From Coprobacillus cateniformis (GTDB taxonomy: Bacteria; Bacillota_I; Bacilli_A; Erysipelotrichales; Coprobacillaceae), in the NCBI RefSeq assembly GCF_009767585.1, contig NZ_WSNW01000001.1, positions 1,146,090 to 1,210,089 of the forward strand: a stretch of 64,000 nucleotides of DNA, written 5' to 3'. The position numbers were made by a program, and so were the translations under genes. How positions within the stretch are numbered: position 1 is the first letter of the stretch; each line of letters begins with the position of its first letter. This document shows, piece after piece, positions 18,512 through 27,282 of this stretch. The notes beneath the pieces were generated by a model. That model did not search any database. It had not been told where the DNA came from and was given only the letters and a program-made list of their open reading frames with translations.

Positions 18512-21101
18512 CCTTAATCATTTTAATAATCATTGCGATATCTGAATCTGAGAATTTAATTTCAAAGACTTTCTCTATATCTGAAAAAACATCACAAAGA
18601 TAATTATATATTTTCTTATTTGCCATTATTATTTTGTTATAATCTCTTATCTGTTTAATATTTTGTTGGTGAACCAATTGATAAATAAGATGACTTATAT
18701 GCATAATCAAACCTATTCGTTTATTTTGATTTAAAGGATATTTTACATCAATTTTATGAATTGCTTGAATTAAATTTTCCTTCAATAAGTCAATATCAAA
18801 ATCAGGCATTTGTTCCTCTATATTCTTAAATATCAATGAATATTTAATTCTCTTTTTTGTTGGTAAAAACTTACCATTCACACTAAATAATTCTGATAAT
18901 TGTTCAATAGGTGTATTAAATAATTGAGAAATAGAAATAAATGAAACTCCATGTAAATGCGGATTAAACGTTCCTATAACATATAATATATTATGTTCTT
19001 CCTTTAAGTGGTTAATCTGTGAAATAAGCTGGTTTTTATCCTTCATAGATAAAGGTATAATATCAATATCACGAAATTCAATGATTTTTTCCAAATATCT
19101 TTTTATTTGTAAGGCTCCACCTTCTCCTGTCATACATAACGTAATAATAATATCCTTTTTAATTTCCCTCTTATAATTATCGACAATAGATGGAAAGTAT
19201 TTTTCGTAACTATCCTTCATACTTAATACAATTGAATCCAGATCATGAATTGTTTCCATTTTTCTAGCACATTCTAATGCAATTAAAGTGGTTGGAGATA
19301 TAATAAATTGGATATTAATACCAGTTTCATCTGCGATTTCTTGAGCCATAGTTTTTAATGATCCCATGTCATACATCATCAATATCCCTTTTCCCATATT
19401 AATTTGTTTGATAAAATTTTTAAGTTCATTATATGCATCTATAATTTCTTTATCTAAAGATAAGTTAAAAGCATAAACTTTGTCTGTCTTTACAAGAGTT
19501 TTAACAACATCAACAAGTGAGGATGCTGTTTGACTACCATGCATGGCAATCAAAAACACAGGAAATCCATCATCTTCTATAGCTTGATTCTTTTCACAAA
19601 TAAACATAGTTATTAATGATGCTTCCTCTAGTTCAATATGTACATTTAATTGTTCTTCTATTGTATCTAGAAGTTGCAAACTTAATACATATTCTTTCTG
19701 GTTTTCCTTTATTGTTTGTTCTATATAATCATCACTATAACTTCGAACTTCTGGATGCTCTACAAGAGATTGTAAATGTAAACACAAGCCATAAAAAACT
19801 GAGTCTGGAAAAAAACGGTCCAATTTACGTGATGCATAATCTAAAAAATCTTTTACTAATTGGATGATCTCATTATTTACAATTTTACTTAACGATGTTT
19901 CATCTATGTTCTTACTTTTTATTTCTTTATTATATTTATTTAAAAATACATTTATTTTTGAATTTTGAAATGATTTTTCATTAAAAGTCATATCTTTTAA
20001 ATAACTATATTTATCTTGATGTTTTTCTAACAAAAAGTCATCTTTTGTTTTTTCAACAGATTCTTTTGTAAAACAATAAACATAATCATACGAAACAAAT
20101 TCACTCAATTCAGCTGCATGGCTTTTATAAAAAATAGATCCTTTTTTGATATATTTAGGGAAATCATATAAATATAAGTGGATATTTTCATTATTATAAT
20201 CTATTTCTCTTAAATAAGCACTTGCACAGCCTTCTTTGATATCGTTTATGAATTGCTTAATGTTTCTTTCACAATGATATAGTAGTAAACACAATAATAC
20301 TTCAGCATCTATAATAAAATTTTTATCAATTTTTTGTGATTCTTTTTGTAAAGTATTCTTCATAATGTCAAATCGTTCATTTAAACTTCTATCCATTAGA
20401 TCAGGTATATCAATAATAACATTCATACATTCTAAATAATTTTTTCTAAAATCTTCATCTACATTTTTATCTGATGAAAAAACTAAAATAAAATGACCTT
20501 CTTTTGATTGTAATGTTATTAAATCGTAGATAATTGCTCGTTTATCTCGTGATATTAAATGAACATTATCAACAAACATAATTCCATCTTCGACCTGCTT
20601 TAATAAAGCAGCACTTTTTATAACATCTATCAAGTCATTTTCATGGTTCATATAATATTTACAATTAAGTTTGAGCAATTGAGCCTTTTTAGAAACCATT
20701 TTTCTTTCTTTAACATATTCAAATAACGTTTGAACAAAAAAGCTTTTTCCAACACCACTTGATCCAATAAAAAGAAACATATGCTTTTTATCTGGATATA
20801 TCAATTCTGACTTTACCTTCTTTATAGCATTTTTTAAACTATCATTACAACCAATCATTTTTTGAAATACTAAATCATATTTCTCATTTGATTGATTGAG
20901 ATTTATTAATCTATATAATACAGGTCTTCCATCTATCTTTTCTAATTTATTGTCCTTAACCAACTGATTAAGTATAGATGATATGTTCGTTCTTTGCATA
21001 TGAAAATGATCAACTAATTCTTGAGTTGTAAAAAGCTTTTCTTTATCAGCAACACTAACTGTTCTTTGCATATATGATAAAATTAAATCTTTCTTTTTCA
21101 T
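18504..21101 (-). CDS. LevR/CelR-like PRD transcriptional activator
   Basis: The 865-aa protein has an N-terminal winged helix (about 1-65), an AAA+ ATPase with Walker A (FIGSSGVGKSFF, near 112) and Walker B (GIMFVDNVHLI), a first PRD (about 400-510), an EIIA-mannose-like domain with phosphorylatable MHGSQ, an EIIB-like domain and a second PRD at the C-terminus. This is the LevR/CelR architecture, controlled by PTS phosphorylation. I do not see the GAFTGA loop needed to contact sigma-54, so the ATPase may be degenerate or work with another polymerase form. It lies directly upstream of the PTS/GH1 operon and is almost certainly its regulator. Confidence 0.88.
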   Translation of the reverse strand: MKKKDLILSYMQRTVSVADKEKLFTTQELVDHFHMQRTNISSILNQLVKDNKLEKIDGRPVLYRLINLNQSNEKYDLVFQKMIGCNDSLKNAIKKVKSELIYPDKKHMFLFIGSSGVGKSFFVQTLFEYVKERKMVSKKAQLLKLNCKYYMNHENDLIDVIKSAALLKQVEDGIMFVDNVHLISRDKRAIIYDLITLQSKEGHFILVFSSDKNVDEDFRKNYLECMNVIIDIPDLMDRSLNERFDIMKNTLQKESQKIDKNFIIDAEVLLCLLLYHCERNIKQFINDIKEGCASAYLREIDYNNENIHLYLYDFPKYIKKGSIFYKSHAAELSEFVSYDYVYCFTKESVEKTKDDFLLEKHQDKYSYLKDMTFNEKSFQNSKINVFLNKYNKEIKSKNIDETSLSKIVNNEIIQLVKDFLDYASRKLDRFFPDSVFYGLCLHLQSLVEHPEVRSYSDDYIEQTIKENQKEYVLSLQLLDTIEEQLNVHIELEEASLITMFICEKNQAIEDDGFPVFLIAMHGSQTASSLVDVVKTLVKTDKVYAFNLSLDKEIIDAYNELKNFIKQINMGKGILMMYDMGSLKTMAQEIADETGINIQFIISPTTLIALECARKMETIHDLDSIVLSMKDSYEKYFPSIVDNYKREIKKDIIITLCMTGEGGALQIKRYLEKIIEFRDIDIIPLSMKDKNQLISQINHLKEEHNILYVIGTFNPHLHGVSFISISQLFNTPIEQLSELFSVNGKFLPTKKRIKYSLIFKNIEEQMPDFDIDLLKENLIQAIHKIDVKYPLNQNKRIGLIMHISHLIYQLVHQQNIKQIRDYNKIIMANKKIYNYLCDVFSDIEKVFEIKFSDSDIAMIIKMIKEI

Positions 21102-21163
21102 GCATAATCACCCTCCTATAACTTCTAAAAAAACCTCTAATAAAATTATTTGATTTATTATAA

Positions 21164-21751
21164 TTATTGTAAAAGCAATTGACTTTCAGATAATCCTTTT
21201 GAAATCAATTTTGTTATAAATTGAATCATATTTTCCACAGGTATTTTCCTCCCATCAATGATCCATTGACTATATATCATTATAAAACTACCATATAAAT
21301 ATGATACAAAAATATTAGCCTCGTAATCCTGACACTTTGAAAAGTTATCATAAGATTTAAGATAATTAAACATTTGTTCCCTTATATAATCACTCGGACT
21401 TTTACAAAAAGTCAAATGTCCTTGAATAGACATAATCTTATTATCAACATTACTAGCATTTGCTAAAAATAAAAACAATTTTCTAATAAACTTTTCTAAA
21501 TCATCTACATTCCATTTATCTGGAAGTGTTTTAAAAAAATTTGACAATATACTAATTTGTTGATTTACAAGTAAATCATCTAAATTTTGATAATGTAAAT
21601 AGAAGGTTTTTCTATTGATTTGAGCACGTTCTACTAATTTTCTAATTGTTATTTGTGAATAATCCATTTCTAACAGCATTGCTTTAAAAGTATTTTGAAT
21701 AAGTGATTCTGTTTTAATATATCTCAAATCATTTTGTGATTCTCTCTTCAT
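21164..21751 (-). CDS. TetR-family regulator
   Basis: A 195-aa protein with the TetR helix-turn-helix (SQITIRKLVERAQINRKTFY, then LHYQNLDDLL) and an all-helical ligand-binding part. It is divergent from a MATE exporter with a 152-bp shared promoter region, the usual arrangement for a drug-responsive repressor of efflux. That region holds a weak dyad, TTGAT-N12-ATCAA, near 21844-21865. Confidence 0.88.
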   Translation of the reverse strand: MKRESQNDLRYIKTESLIQNTFKAMLLEMDYSQITIRKLVERAQINRKTFYLHYQNLDDLLVNQQISILSNFFKTLPDKWNVDDLEKFIRKLFLFLANASNVDNKIMSIQGHLTFCKSPSDYIREQMFNYLKSYDNFSKCQDYEANIFVSYLYGSFIMIYSQWIIDGRKIPVENMIQFITKLISKGLSESQLLLQ

Positions 21752-21903
21752 TTTGACTCCTTTAATCTATATTATTTTTTAAATGTGGCATAATCTACAA
21801 AATTCTAAAACTGACCATTGATAGAAATATCATAAAAATTATAATTGATAAATGATGAATAATCAACATTAATACAATAAATAATAACAAGGAGGTTAAA
21901 TTA

Positions 21904-23256
21904 ATGCAAAATGAAGAAAAAATAGAATTATTTGAATATATCCCTGTTTCTAAATCAGTCATAAAACTAGCTCTTCCTATGATTTTAAGTTCACTAACTG
22001 TCATTATATATAATATGGCAGATACATTTTTTGTTGGGATGCTAGCTGATCCTATTCAAAATGCGGCAATTACATTAGCAGCTCCAATAATGCTAGCATT
22101 TAATGTCATTAGTAATTTACTTGGTGTTGGTACAGCAAGTATGATGAGTCGTTCACTAGATGCTAAAGATTATAAAACAGTTAAGCAAAGTTCTGCTTTT
22201 GGTTTTTATGGCACTTTATTTTCAGGATTATTATTTTTCATTGTTTATACGATTTTCAAACAGCCAATCATGGAACTTATGGGAGTCCAAGTCAATACAG
22301 AGTTTGCTACAAATATCTATATGTTTTGGACTGTGACTTTAGGTGCCCTTCCAACAATTTTACATATAGTCATGTTAAACATTATTCGTGCAGAAGGCAA
22401 ATCAGTTCTCGCAAGTGCAGGAGTTGCAGTGGGATGTATTCTCAATATTATTCTTGATCCTATTTTTGTTTTACCATGGGGATTGAATATGGGAGCAAGT
22501 GGAGCAGGATGTGCAACATTCTTATCAAATTGTGCATCATGTATTTTCTACTTTATTATTCTCTTTAAAAAAAGAGAAAAAATGTTTGCAAGTATTTCTA
22601 TAAAAGATTTGGTATTAAATAAAAAAGTTGATTATGGTGTATGTAGTATTGGCGTACCTGCTTCTATTCAAACTTTATTAAATGTGACAAGTATGACAAT
22701 ATTAAACAATTTTACTGTTATTTATGGAGCAACTGCTGTAGCAGCTATGAGCATTGCTCAAAAAATTAATTCTATACCTCTCAACATAGCCTTAGGTGGC
22801 TCACAAGAAATTATGCCATTAATCAGTTATACATATGCAAGTAAAAATTATAAAAGAATGAAAAATGCTGTTAATTACACAAGAAATGTTATGTTAATAT
22901 TTTTAATATTATGTTCTTCTGTTTCATTTATCCTTGCTAAGTCTTTTGTTGGTGTATTCATGAATAGTTCTGATATTAGTACTTATGGAAGTCAATTACT
23001 AAGAGGCTTTAGTTTAGGCATACCATTTTTGTGCCTTGATTATTTATCTGTAGCTATTTTTCAAGCTGTTGGCATGGGAAAATATGCATTTTTCTTTGCA
23101 ATTGCCCGAAAAATTATTTTAGAAATTCCATCATTAATTATTTTAAATTCATTCTTCCCTCTTTATGGTTTAGCATATGCTCAATTTGTTACAGAAATTA
23201 TACTGTCTATAATCTCAATTATTGTATTAAGAAGATTATTTCATAATTTAATTTGA
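21904..23256 (+). CDS. MATE-family multidrug efflux protein, copy 2
   Basis: The 450-aa, 12-helix exporter is a homologue of the MATE protein at 12420-13787; both share MILSSLTVIIYNMADTFFVG-like and GVGTASMMSRSL-like signatures. A GGAGG site lies 7 bp upstream of the start. Its divergent TetR neighbour suggests inducible expression. Confidence 0.9.
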   Translation: MQNEEKIELFEYIPVSKSVIKLALPMILSSLTVIIYNMADTFFVGMLADPIQNAAITLAAPIMLAFNVISNLLGVGTASMMSRSLDAKDYKTVKQSSAFGFYGTLFSGLLFFIVYTIFKQPIMELMGVQVNTEFATNIYMFWTVTLGALPTILHIVMLNIIRAEGKSVLASAGVAVGCILNIILDPIFVLPWGLNMGASGAGCATFLSNCASCIFYFIILFKKREKMFASISIKDLVLNKKVDYGVCSIGVPASIQTLLNVTSMTILNNFTVIYGATAVAAMSIAQKINSIPLNIALGGSQEIMPLISYTYASKNYKRMKNAVNYTRNVMLIFLILCSSVSFILAKSFVGVFMNSSDISTYGSQLLRGFSLGIPFLCLDYLSVAIFQAVGMGKYAFFFAIARKIILEIPSLIILNSFFPLYGLAYAQFVTEIILSIISIIVLRRLFHNLI

Positions 23257-23405
23257 TTAAACACATGACACATAAATGCAAAATCAATATTTGAATTTTT
23301 TAATAATAGCTCTAATAGAATATTATACTATATATAAATCTAATTATTTGATGTATTTAAATATTTTCTCTGTAAATATATATTTCAATTTTAAAGTTAC
23401 AGTTA

Positions 23406-23454
23406 TGACATTATGTCACTATCCTAGTGACCTCAAAAGGACATAGTCATCCTT
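23406..23454. repeat. Cluster of overlapping inverted repeats at the end of the conjugation operon
   Basis: Three palindromes follow one another: TGACAT-T-ATGTCA (23406-23418), GTCACT-N5-AGTGAC (23415-23431) and AAGGA-N8-TCCTT (23437-23454). The first two overlap, so they are mutually exclusive hairpins. The last, read on the minus strand and followed by TTTT, may terminate the long conjugation transcript. An element-end function is possible. Confidence 0.45.
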
Positions 23455-23464
23455 ACAAAAAACA

Positions 23465-23773
23465 TTAATTTAAAAAATACATATTGCTTGTATTTCCGTT
23501 ATTTTCTCTTGTTCTATGAATTCTTAATATCAGTTCTTCTTTTTCTAATACTTGAAGAGATCTTCTTATTGTTCTTGAACTTAATCCTGTATCTCTTGAT
23601 AGGGTATTGACAGAAGGGAAGCAAGACCATGTTTTCCTGTTCGCATACTGAAGTAATGCTCGATAAACTGATCTTGCTGTTGGTGAAATATTTGCACCTG
23701 AAACTTTTGTATAAAAATACATATAGTCTTTATTCAACTTTAACACCTCCCCTTTTAATGGATTGGAAGTCAA
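23465..23773 (-). CDS. Helix-turn-helix protein, replication-initiator/HTH_36-like
   Basis: The 102-aa frame contains a winged helix typical of plasmid/ICE regulators (SPTARSVYRALLQYANRKTW, then SVNTLSRDTGLSSRTIRRSLQVLEKEELI). A TTG at 23737, 8 bp after a GGGGAGG site, is a better start than the ATG at 23773; it gives about 90 aa and only a short overlap with the VirD4 stop. It is the last gene of the conjugation operon and may regulate it. Confidence 0.65.
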   Translation of the reverse strand: MTSNPLKGEVLKLNKDYMYFYTKVSGANISPTARSVYRALLQYANRKTWSCFPSVNTLSRDTGLSSRTIRRSLQVLEKEELILRIHRTRENNGNTSNMYFLN

Positions 23774-25469
23774 TGTGTTGCATAATATTATCTATATTCT
23801 GATTCTTGCTTTTTAATATCGATTCAATTTCATACATACTCGCATATTCAACTTCTCTATGATTTCTCATTCTCATTTTATATTCTCCACTCAACTCTAT
23901 ACCCCATTTCTTATAAAGTCTTAACTTTGTTTTCATGGGATTCTTTCCTGTTTTCATAAGTATGAAGTTTCCCTTAGGCATTGATTTTAACTCATCAGTT
24001 GTCATCAACGGTCTTTGAATCATCTGCAATGATTGTGATGGATCATTTTTACCCTTGCTGACAGAGCCACTTAAAACAGTCTTATATCCTAAGTTTTCAC
24101 TCATGACTTTTGCTGTTTCTGAATTAGGTGCAAATCCCCCAAACAATGTATCCTGACAGTTATCCATAATGATAGATGCCCCTTCTTTACCATAGTTCTT
24201 TTCCAGCTGTGCAAGTGATTGAATAATCGCAACAATTGATATATTTCTTGATCTGGATGCTGAAAACATCATTTCTGCTGACTGTATAGCTGGTATTGTT
24301 CCTATTTCATCTAGATACATAATGACCTTATTCTTTAATCGTCCACCCTGTTCATCTGCATATGCCAGCATTTCTCTATAGTACTGTTGAATAAATAAAC
24401 TGATAAGGAAGTGTTTCGTATTATCTTCCTCTGGCATAACTAAAAAAATGGCTGATTTTTCAGCACAGAATTTCTCTATATCAACAGCTGTTTCAAAACA
24501 GAGTATCTGTTCTATCTCACTGTCAATAAATGCATTCAGCCTTGAGAGGATTGTTGATAATACTGACATCATAGCCTGTTCTCCTGTATTCAATGCAGAA
24601 CCTGCAAACCATTTGGCTTTATGATTGTCTGGCAACAAATCCATCATGACCTGAAAGCTAGATTTTCCTTTGATTTTTGATGGCTTCAGTAAATCCTGAA
24701 CAAGTTTAAATACGCTCACAATATGTCTTTGTCTTGCAGGACAAAATTCAGAAATAATAAGAATCACACTTGTCAGTAGTCCTTCTGCAGAATCATAAAA
24801 GAAACTATTTTGACCGTAGTTCGATGCACTTTCTCCATCACTGAATATAATTGTCTTTGCAATGATCTTGGCATACTTTTCTGTCTTTGCTTTTAGACTT
24901 AAATTATGTCTACCCTGCTTATAGAGATCCATATATTTATTAACCAGATGGAGCATATTATTTCCATCAGAAAATAATGGATTTCTTAAATCAATGACCG
25001 AGACATGATAGCCATAATAGTCTTTTGCGATTGCACCATAATTTCTATAAAGATCCCCCTTTGTATCAGTTGTAATAAAGGAAATCCCACTAGCACAGGC
25101 ATATTCCAAATTGGGATATAAAAAATGTGCTGTCTTTCCAACACCAGCAGCACCTATCATAAGTAAATGAATATCATCAGTATCAATATAACAGGTCGTT
25201 TTATTGAATTTGATCTGTGTTCCAACAACCAATCCCTGATGCTTTGGCAGATTAATTCTATTTCGCCATTTATTCGCATTGAAATCAATTTTCTTAAAAG
25301 TATTATTGATTTCTCTTTGAGTCGCAAAACTTGCAGTTCCATGCTGTCCATCTCCAACTGTTTTGGACTTGATACGATCAAGATTATAGTTATTCCCAAA
25401 GACAACAGCACATCCTATAAATATAAAAAAAAGACAGCCTATAAATATAAACGTTATCTTATCATCCAT
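23730..25469 (-). CDS. VirD4/TraG-type coupling protein
   Basis: The 579-aa protein has two N-terminal hydrophobic residue clusters, a Walker A (MIGAAGVGKTAHFL), Walker B (VIMYLDEIGTIP) and the TraG motif FITTDTKGDLYR. It is the ATPase that docks the relaxase-DNA complex to the type IV secretion channel. It follows the primase and relaxase in the same operon, matching the Tn1549/CTn-like order. Length and motifs look intact. Confidence 0.93.
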   Translation of the reverse strand: MDDKITFIFIGCLFFIFIGCAVVFGNNYNLDRIKSKTVGDGQHGTASFATQREINNTFKKIDFNANKWRNRINLPKHQGLVVGTQIKFNKTTCYIDTDDIHLLMIGAAGVGKTAHFLYPNLEYACASGISFITTDTKGDLYRNYGAIAKDYYGYHVSVIDLRNPLFSDGNNMLHLVNKYMDLYKQGRHNLSLKAKTEKYAKIIAKTIIFSDGESASNYGQNSFFYDSAEGLLTSVILIISEFCPARQRHIVSVFKLVQDLLKPSKIKGKSSFQVMMDLLPDNHKAKWFAGSALNTGEQAMMSVLSTILSRLNAFIDSEIEQILCFETAVDIEKFCAEKSAIFLVMPEEDNTKHFLISLFIQQYYREMLAYADEQGGRLKNKVIMYLDEIGTIPAIQSAEMMFSASRSRNISIVAIIQSLAQLEKNYGKEGASIIMDNCQDTLFGGFAPNSETAKVMSENLGYKTVLSGSVSKGKNDPSQSLQMIQRPLMTTDELKSMPKGNFILMKTGKNPMKTKLRLYKKWGIELSGEYKMRMRNHREVEYASMYEIESILKSKNQNIDNIMQHIDFQSIKRGGVKVE

Positions 25470-25505
25470 ACATTGACCTCCTCTCTAAATTAAACTGATT
25501 TGCCT

Positions 25506-27149
25506 TTAATAACCTTTCATTTCCATATCAAAAGCATCATCAAATGATTGTTCATCTCCTGTAGGTATCACATATTCATTCATAATTGCTAGGGCTTCAT
25601 CATAGCTTCCACATGATGTCACTCTATCAAACATTTCTTTTGACTTTTCTGGATATCCTGCTTTCTTTAAGGCATTTGAACATATTCCCATTAAATTAAA
25701 AACATTTCCATCTTCACCTATCATCTTCGCTTCTGGTCTTAGACTTTCCTCTAGTCCTAATTTTTCTTTCATTTCCATATTCCTGACTAACTCCCTTCTG
25801 ATTTGTAATTTCATATTCAATAGATCACTGGAACATTGTCTATAAATATCTGCCAGTATTTGATTACTTTCATGATTATCTAATCCTGTTTTAATATCTT
25901 TCAAGCTGTTAAAAACATTATGAATGGATTTATTAATATTTCCATTATCCTTATAAGCTCGATAATCATCTTTTAATGTATCCCATACCTTTGATTCTTT
26001 AGTAAAAGGAACATCTTTATATAAAAGCTGATGTTCCATAGTTAAAACGAGCTTTAATAATTTTTCTGACTGTTTATTAAGATTATAAAAGTCATTTTTT
26101 CCATTTTTATTGAAAGCATAATAGACCTTCATAAACTGATTGCCTATGGTTGTATGTGTGATTTCATCATGTCCTGTTAATTGAAAATGTGAATTCTTTA
26201 AATTTTCAATTTCAGTATACATTTCCATATATTTAGGATTATCAACCGCCTTGATAACTTCAATGCCATGAAGTTCTTTCAGATCTTCATTAAAGTCTTT
26301 ATTCTTTGGCTGAATAATAGATGCATCAATCATCTGTCTATCGTGAAGCACATCCAAAACTCTTTCGGCACCTTCTATTCCTGCTTCGTCATGATCAAAA
26401 CAAAGAAACACTTTCTTTAAGGAATCATTTGTATCCAGCAGATGTTCCAGTCCCTGTGTTCCAAGTCCATTCAATGCAATATAGCTATGCTCCTGCCAAT
26501 TTTCTTTATGCAGTGAAATATAAGAAAGCATATCTATCGGTGCTTCAAAAACATAAATTTGATTGCTTTGTCCTAAATAATGAAAGGTATACCTTGGATC
26601 AGATCCTTCAACATTTCCTCTGAATCCACCATTGATCAGTGTACTTCTTTTATGTGCATGTCTTGGTACACCTTCTTCATCATATCCAACAAAAACTGCA
26701 TTATGATAAACTGCATCTTCATAGATCAATCCCTTCTGTACAAATGCATTCAAAACCTCTTTATCAATACATCTGCCATTTAACAGATAGCCATAAACTC
26801 TTCTCATTGAATCATTTCTTTCTGGCATGATAAATTCTTTTTTTACTTCTTCTTCAGGATGAACATCAACTATCATTCCTGTATCGTTCGCAAAAGATAA
26901 AAGAAGTTCCATCGCCTGCTTGAAATTATAACCATAGAACTCTTTTAAAAATTGAATGGGATAGCCACCTTCCTGTGTTTTCCATTTATAATACTGATTG
27001 CCTCTTATGGTTACACTTGTATATCTGTTCCATCTCATATCCTTGCCAGATTTGGTGAGTGTTTCTCCCTGTTGTCTTAAATATTCAACAAGATTGACCT
27101 GATTGGCAACTGAAATCTGTTCATCAGAAAACCTTTTGTATCTTTCCAT
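25506..27149 (-). CDS. DnaG-like primase with TOPRIM domain (DUF3991)
   Basis: The N-terminal 90 residues (QVNLVEYLRQQGETLTKSGKDMRW and KWKTQEGGYPIQFLKEF) match the zinc-less CHC2-like module of ICE primases. A TOPRIM core follows (IYVFEAPIDMLSY, CFDHDEAGIEGAERVL). It probably primes complementary-strand synthesis after transfer. The C-terminal 200 residues are helical and unassigned. It sits between relaxase and VirD4 genes. Confidence 0.85.
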   Translation of the reverse strand: MERYKRFSDEQISVANQVNLVEYLRQQGETLTKSGKDMRWNRYTSVTIRGNQYYKWKTQEGGYPIQFLKEFYGYNFKQAMELLLSFANDTGMIVDVHPEEEVKKEFIMPERNDSMRRVYGYLLNGRCIDKEVLNAFVQKGLIYEDAVYHNAVFVGYDEEGVPRHAHKRSTLINGGFRGNVEGSDPRYTFHYLGQSNQIYVFEAPIDMLSYISLHKENWQEHSYIALNGLGTQGLEHLLDTNDSLKKVFLCFDHDEAGIEGAERVLDVLHDRQMIDASIIQPKNKDFNEDLKELHGIEVIKAVDNPKYMEMYTEIENLKNSHFQLTGHDEITHTTIGNQFMKVYYAFNKNGKNDFYNLNKQSEKLLKLVLTMEHQLLYKDVPFTKESKVWDTLKDDYRAYKDNGNINKSIHNVFNSLKDIKTGLDNHESNQILADIYRQCSSDLLNMKLQIRRELVRNMEMKEKLGLEESLRPEAKMIGEDGNVFNLMGICSNALKKAGYPEKSKEMFDRVTSCGSYDEALAIMNEYVIPTGDEQSFDDAFDMEMKGY

Positions 27150-27152
27150 TGT

Positions 27153-27269
27153 CTACCTGTTCCTTTCCTTGATTCTCTTTTTGATGGCAGTATTTCTTCT
27201 TTTTGATAAATTTTGTCTATTATCACCTATTTTTTGAATATCCTTAAAATTATATTTTTTCTTTTTCAT
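27153..27269 (-). CDS. Small basic protein, 38 aa
   Basis: A 38-codon frame starts at an ATG 6 bp after a GGAGG site and ends 3 bp before the primase start. Of its residues 17 are lysine or arginine (MKKKKYNFKDIQKIG, ending KKRIKERNR). I do not recognise it. Placement between relaxase and primase suggests a DNA-associated accessory peptide. Confidence 0.5.
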   Translation of the reverse strand: MKKKKYNFKDIQKIGDNRQNLSKRRNTAIKKRIKERNR

Positions 27270-27282
27270 TGATAAAATCCTC

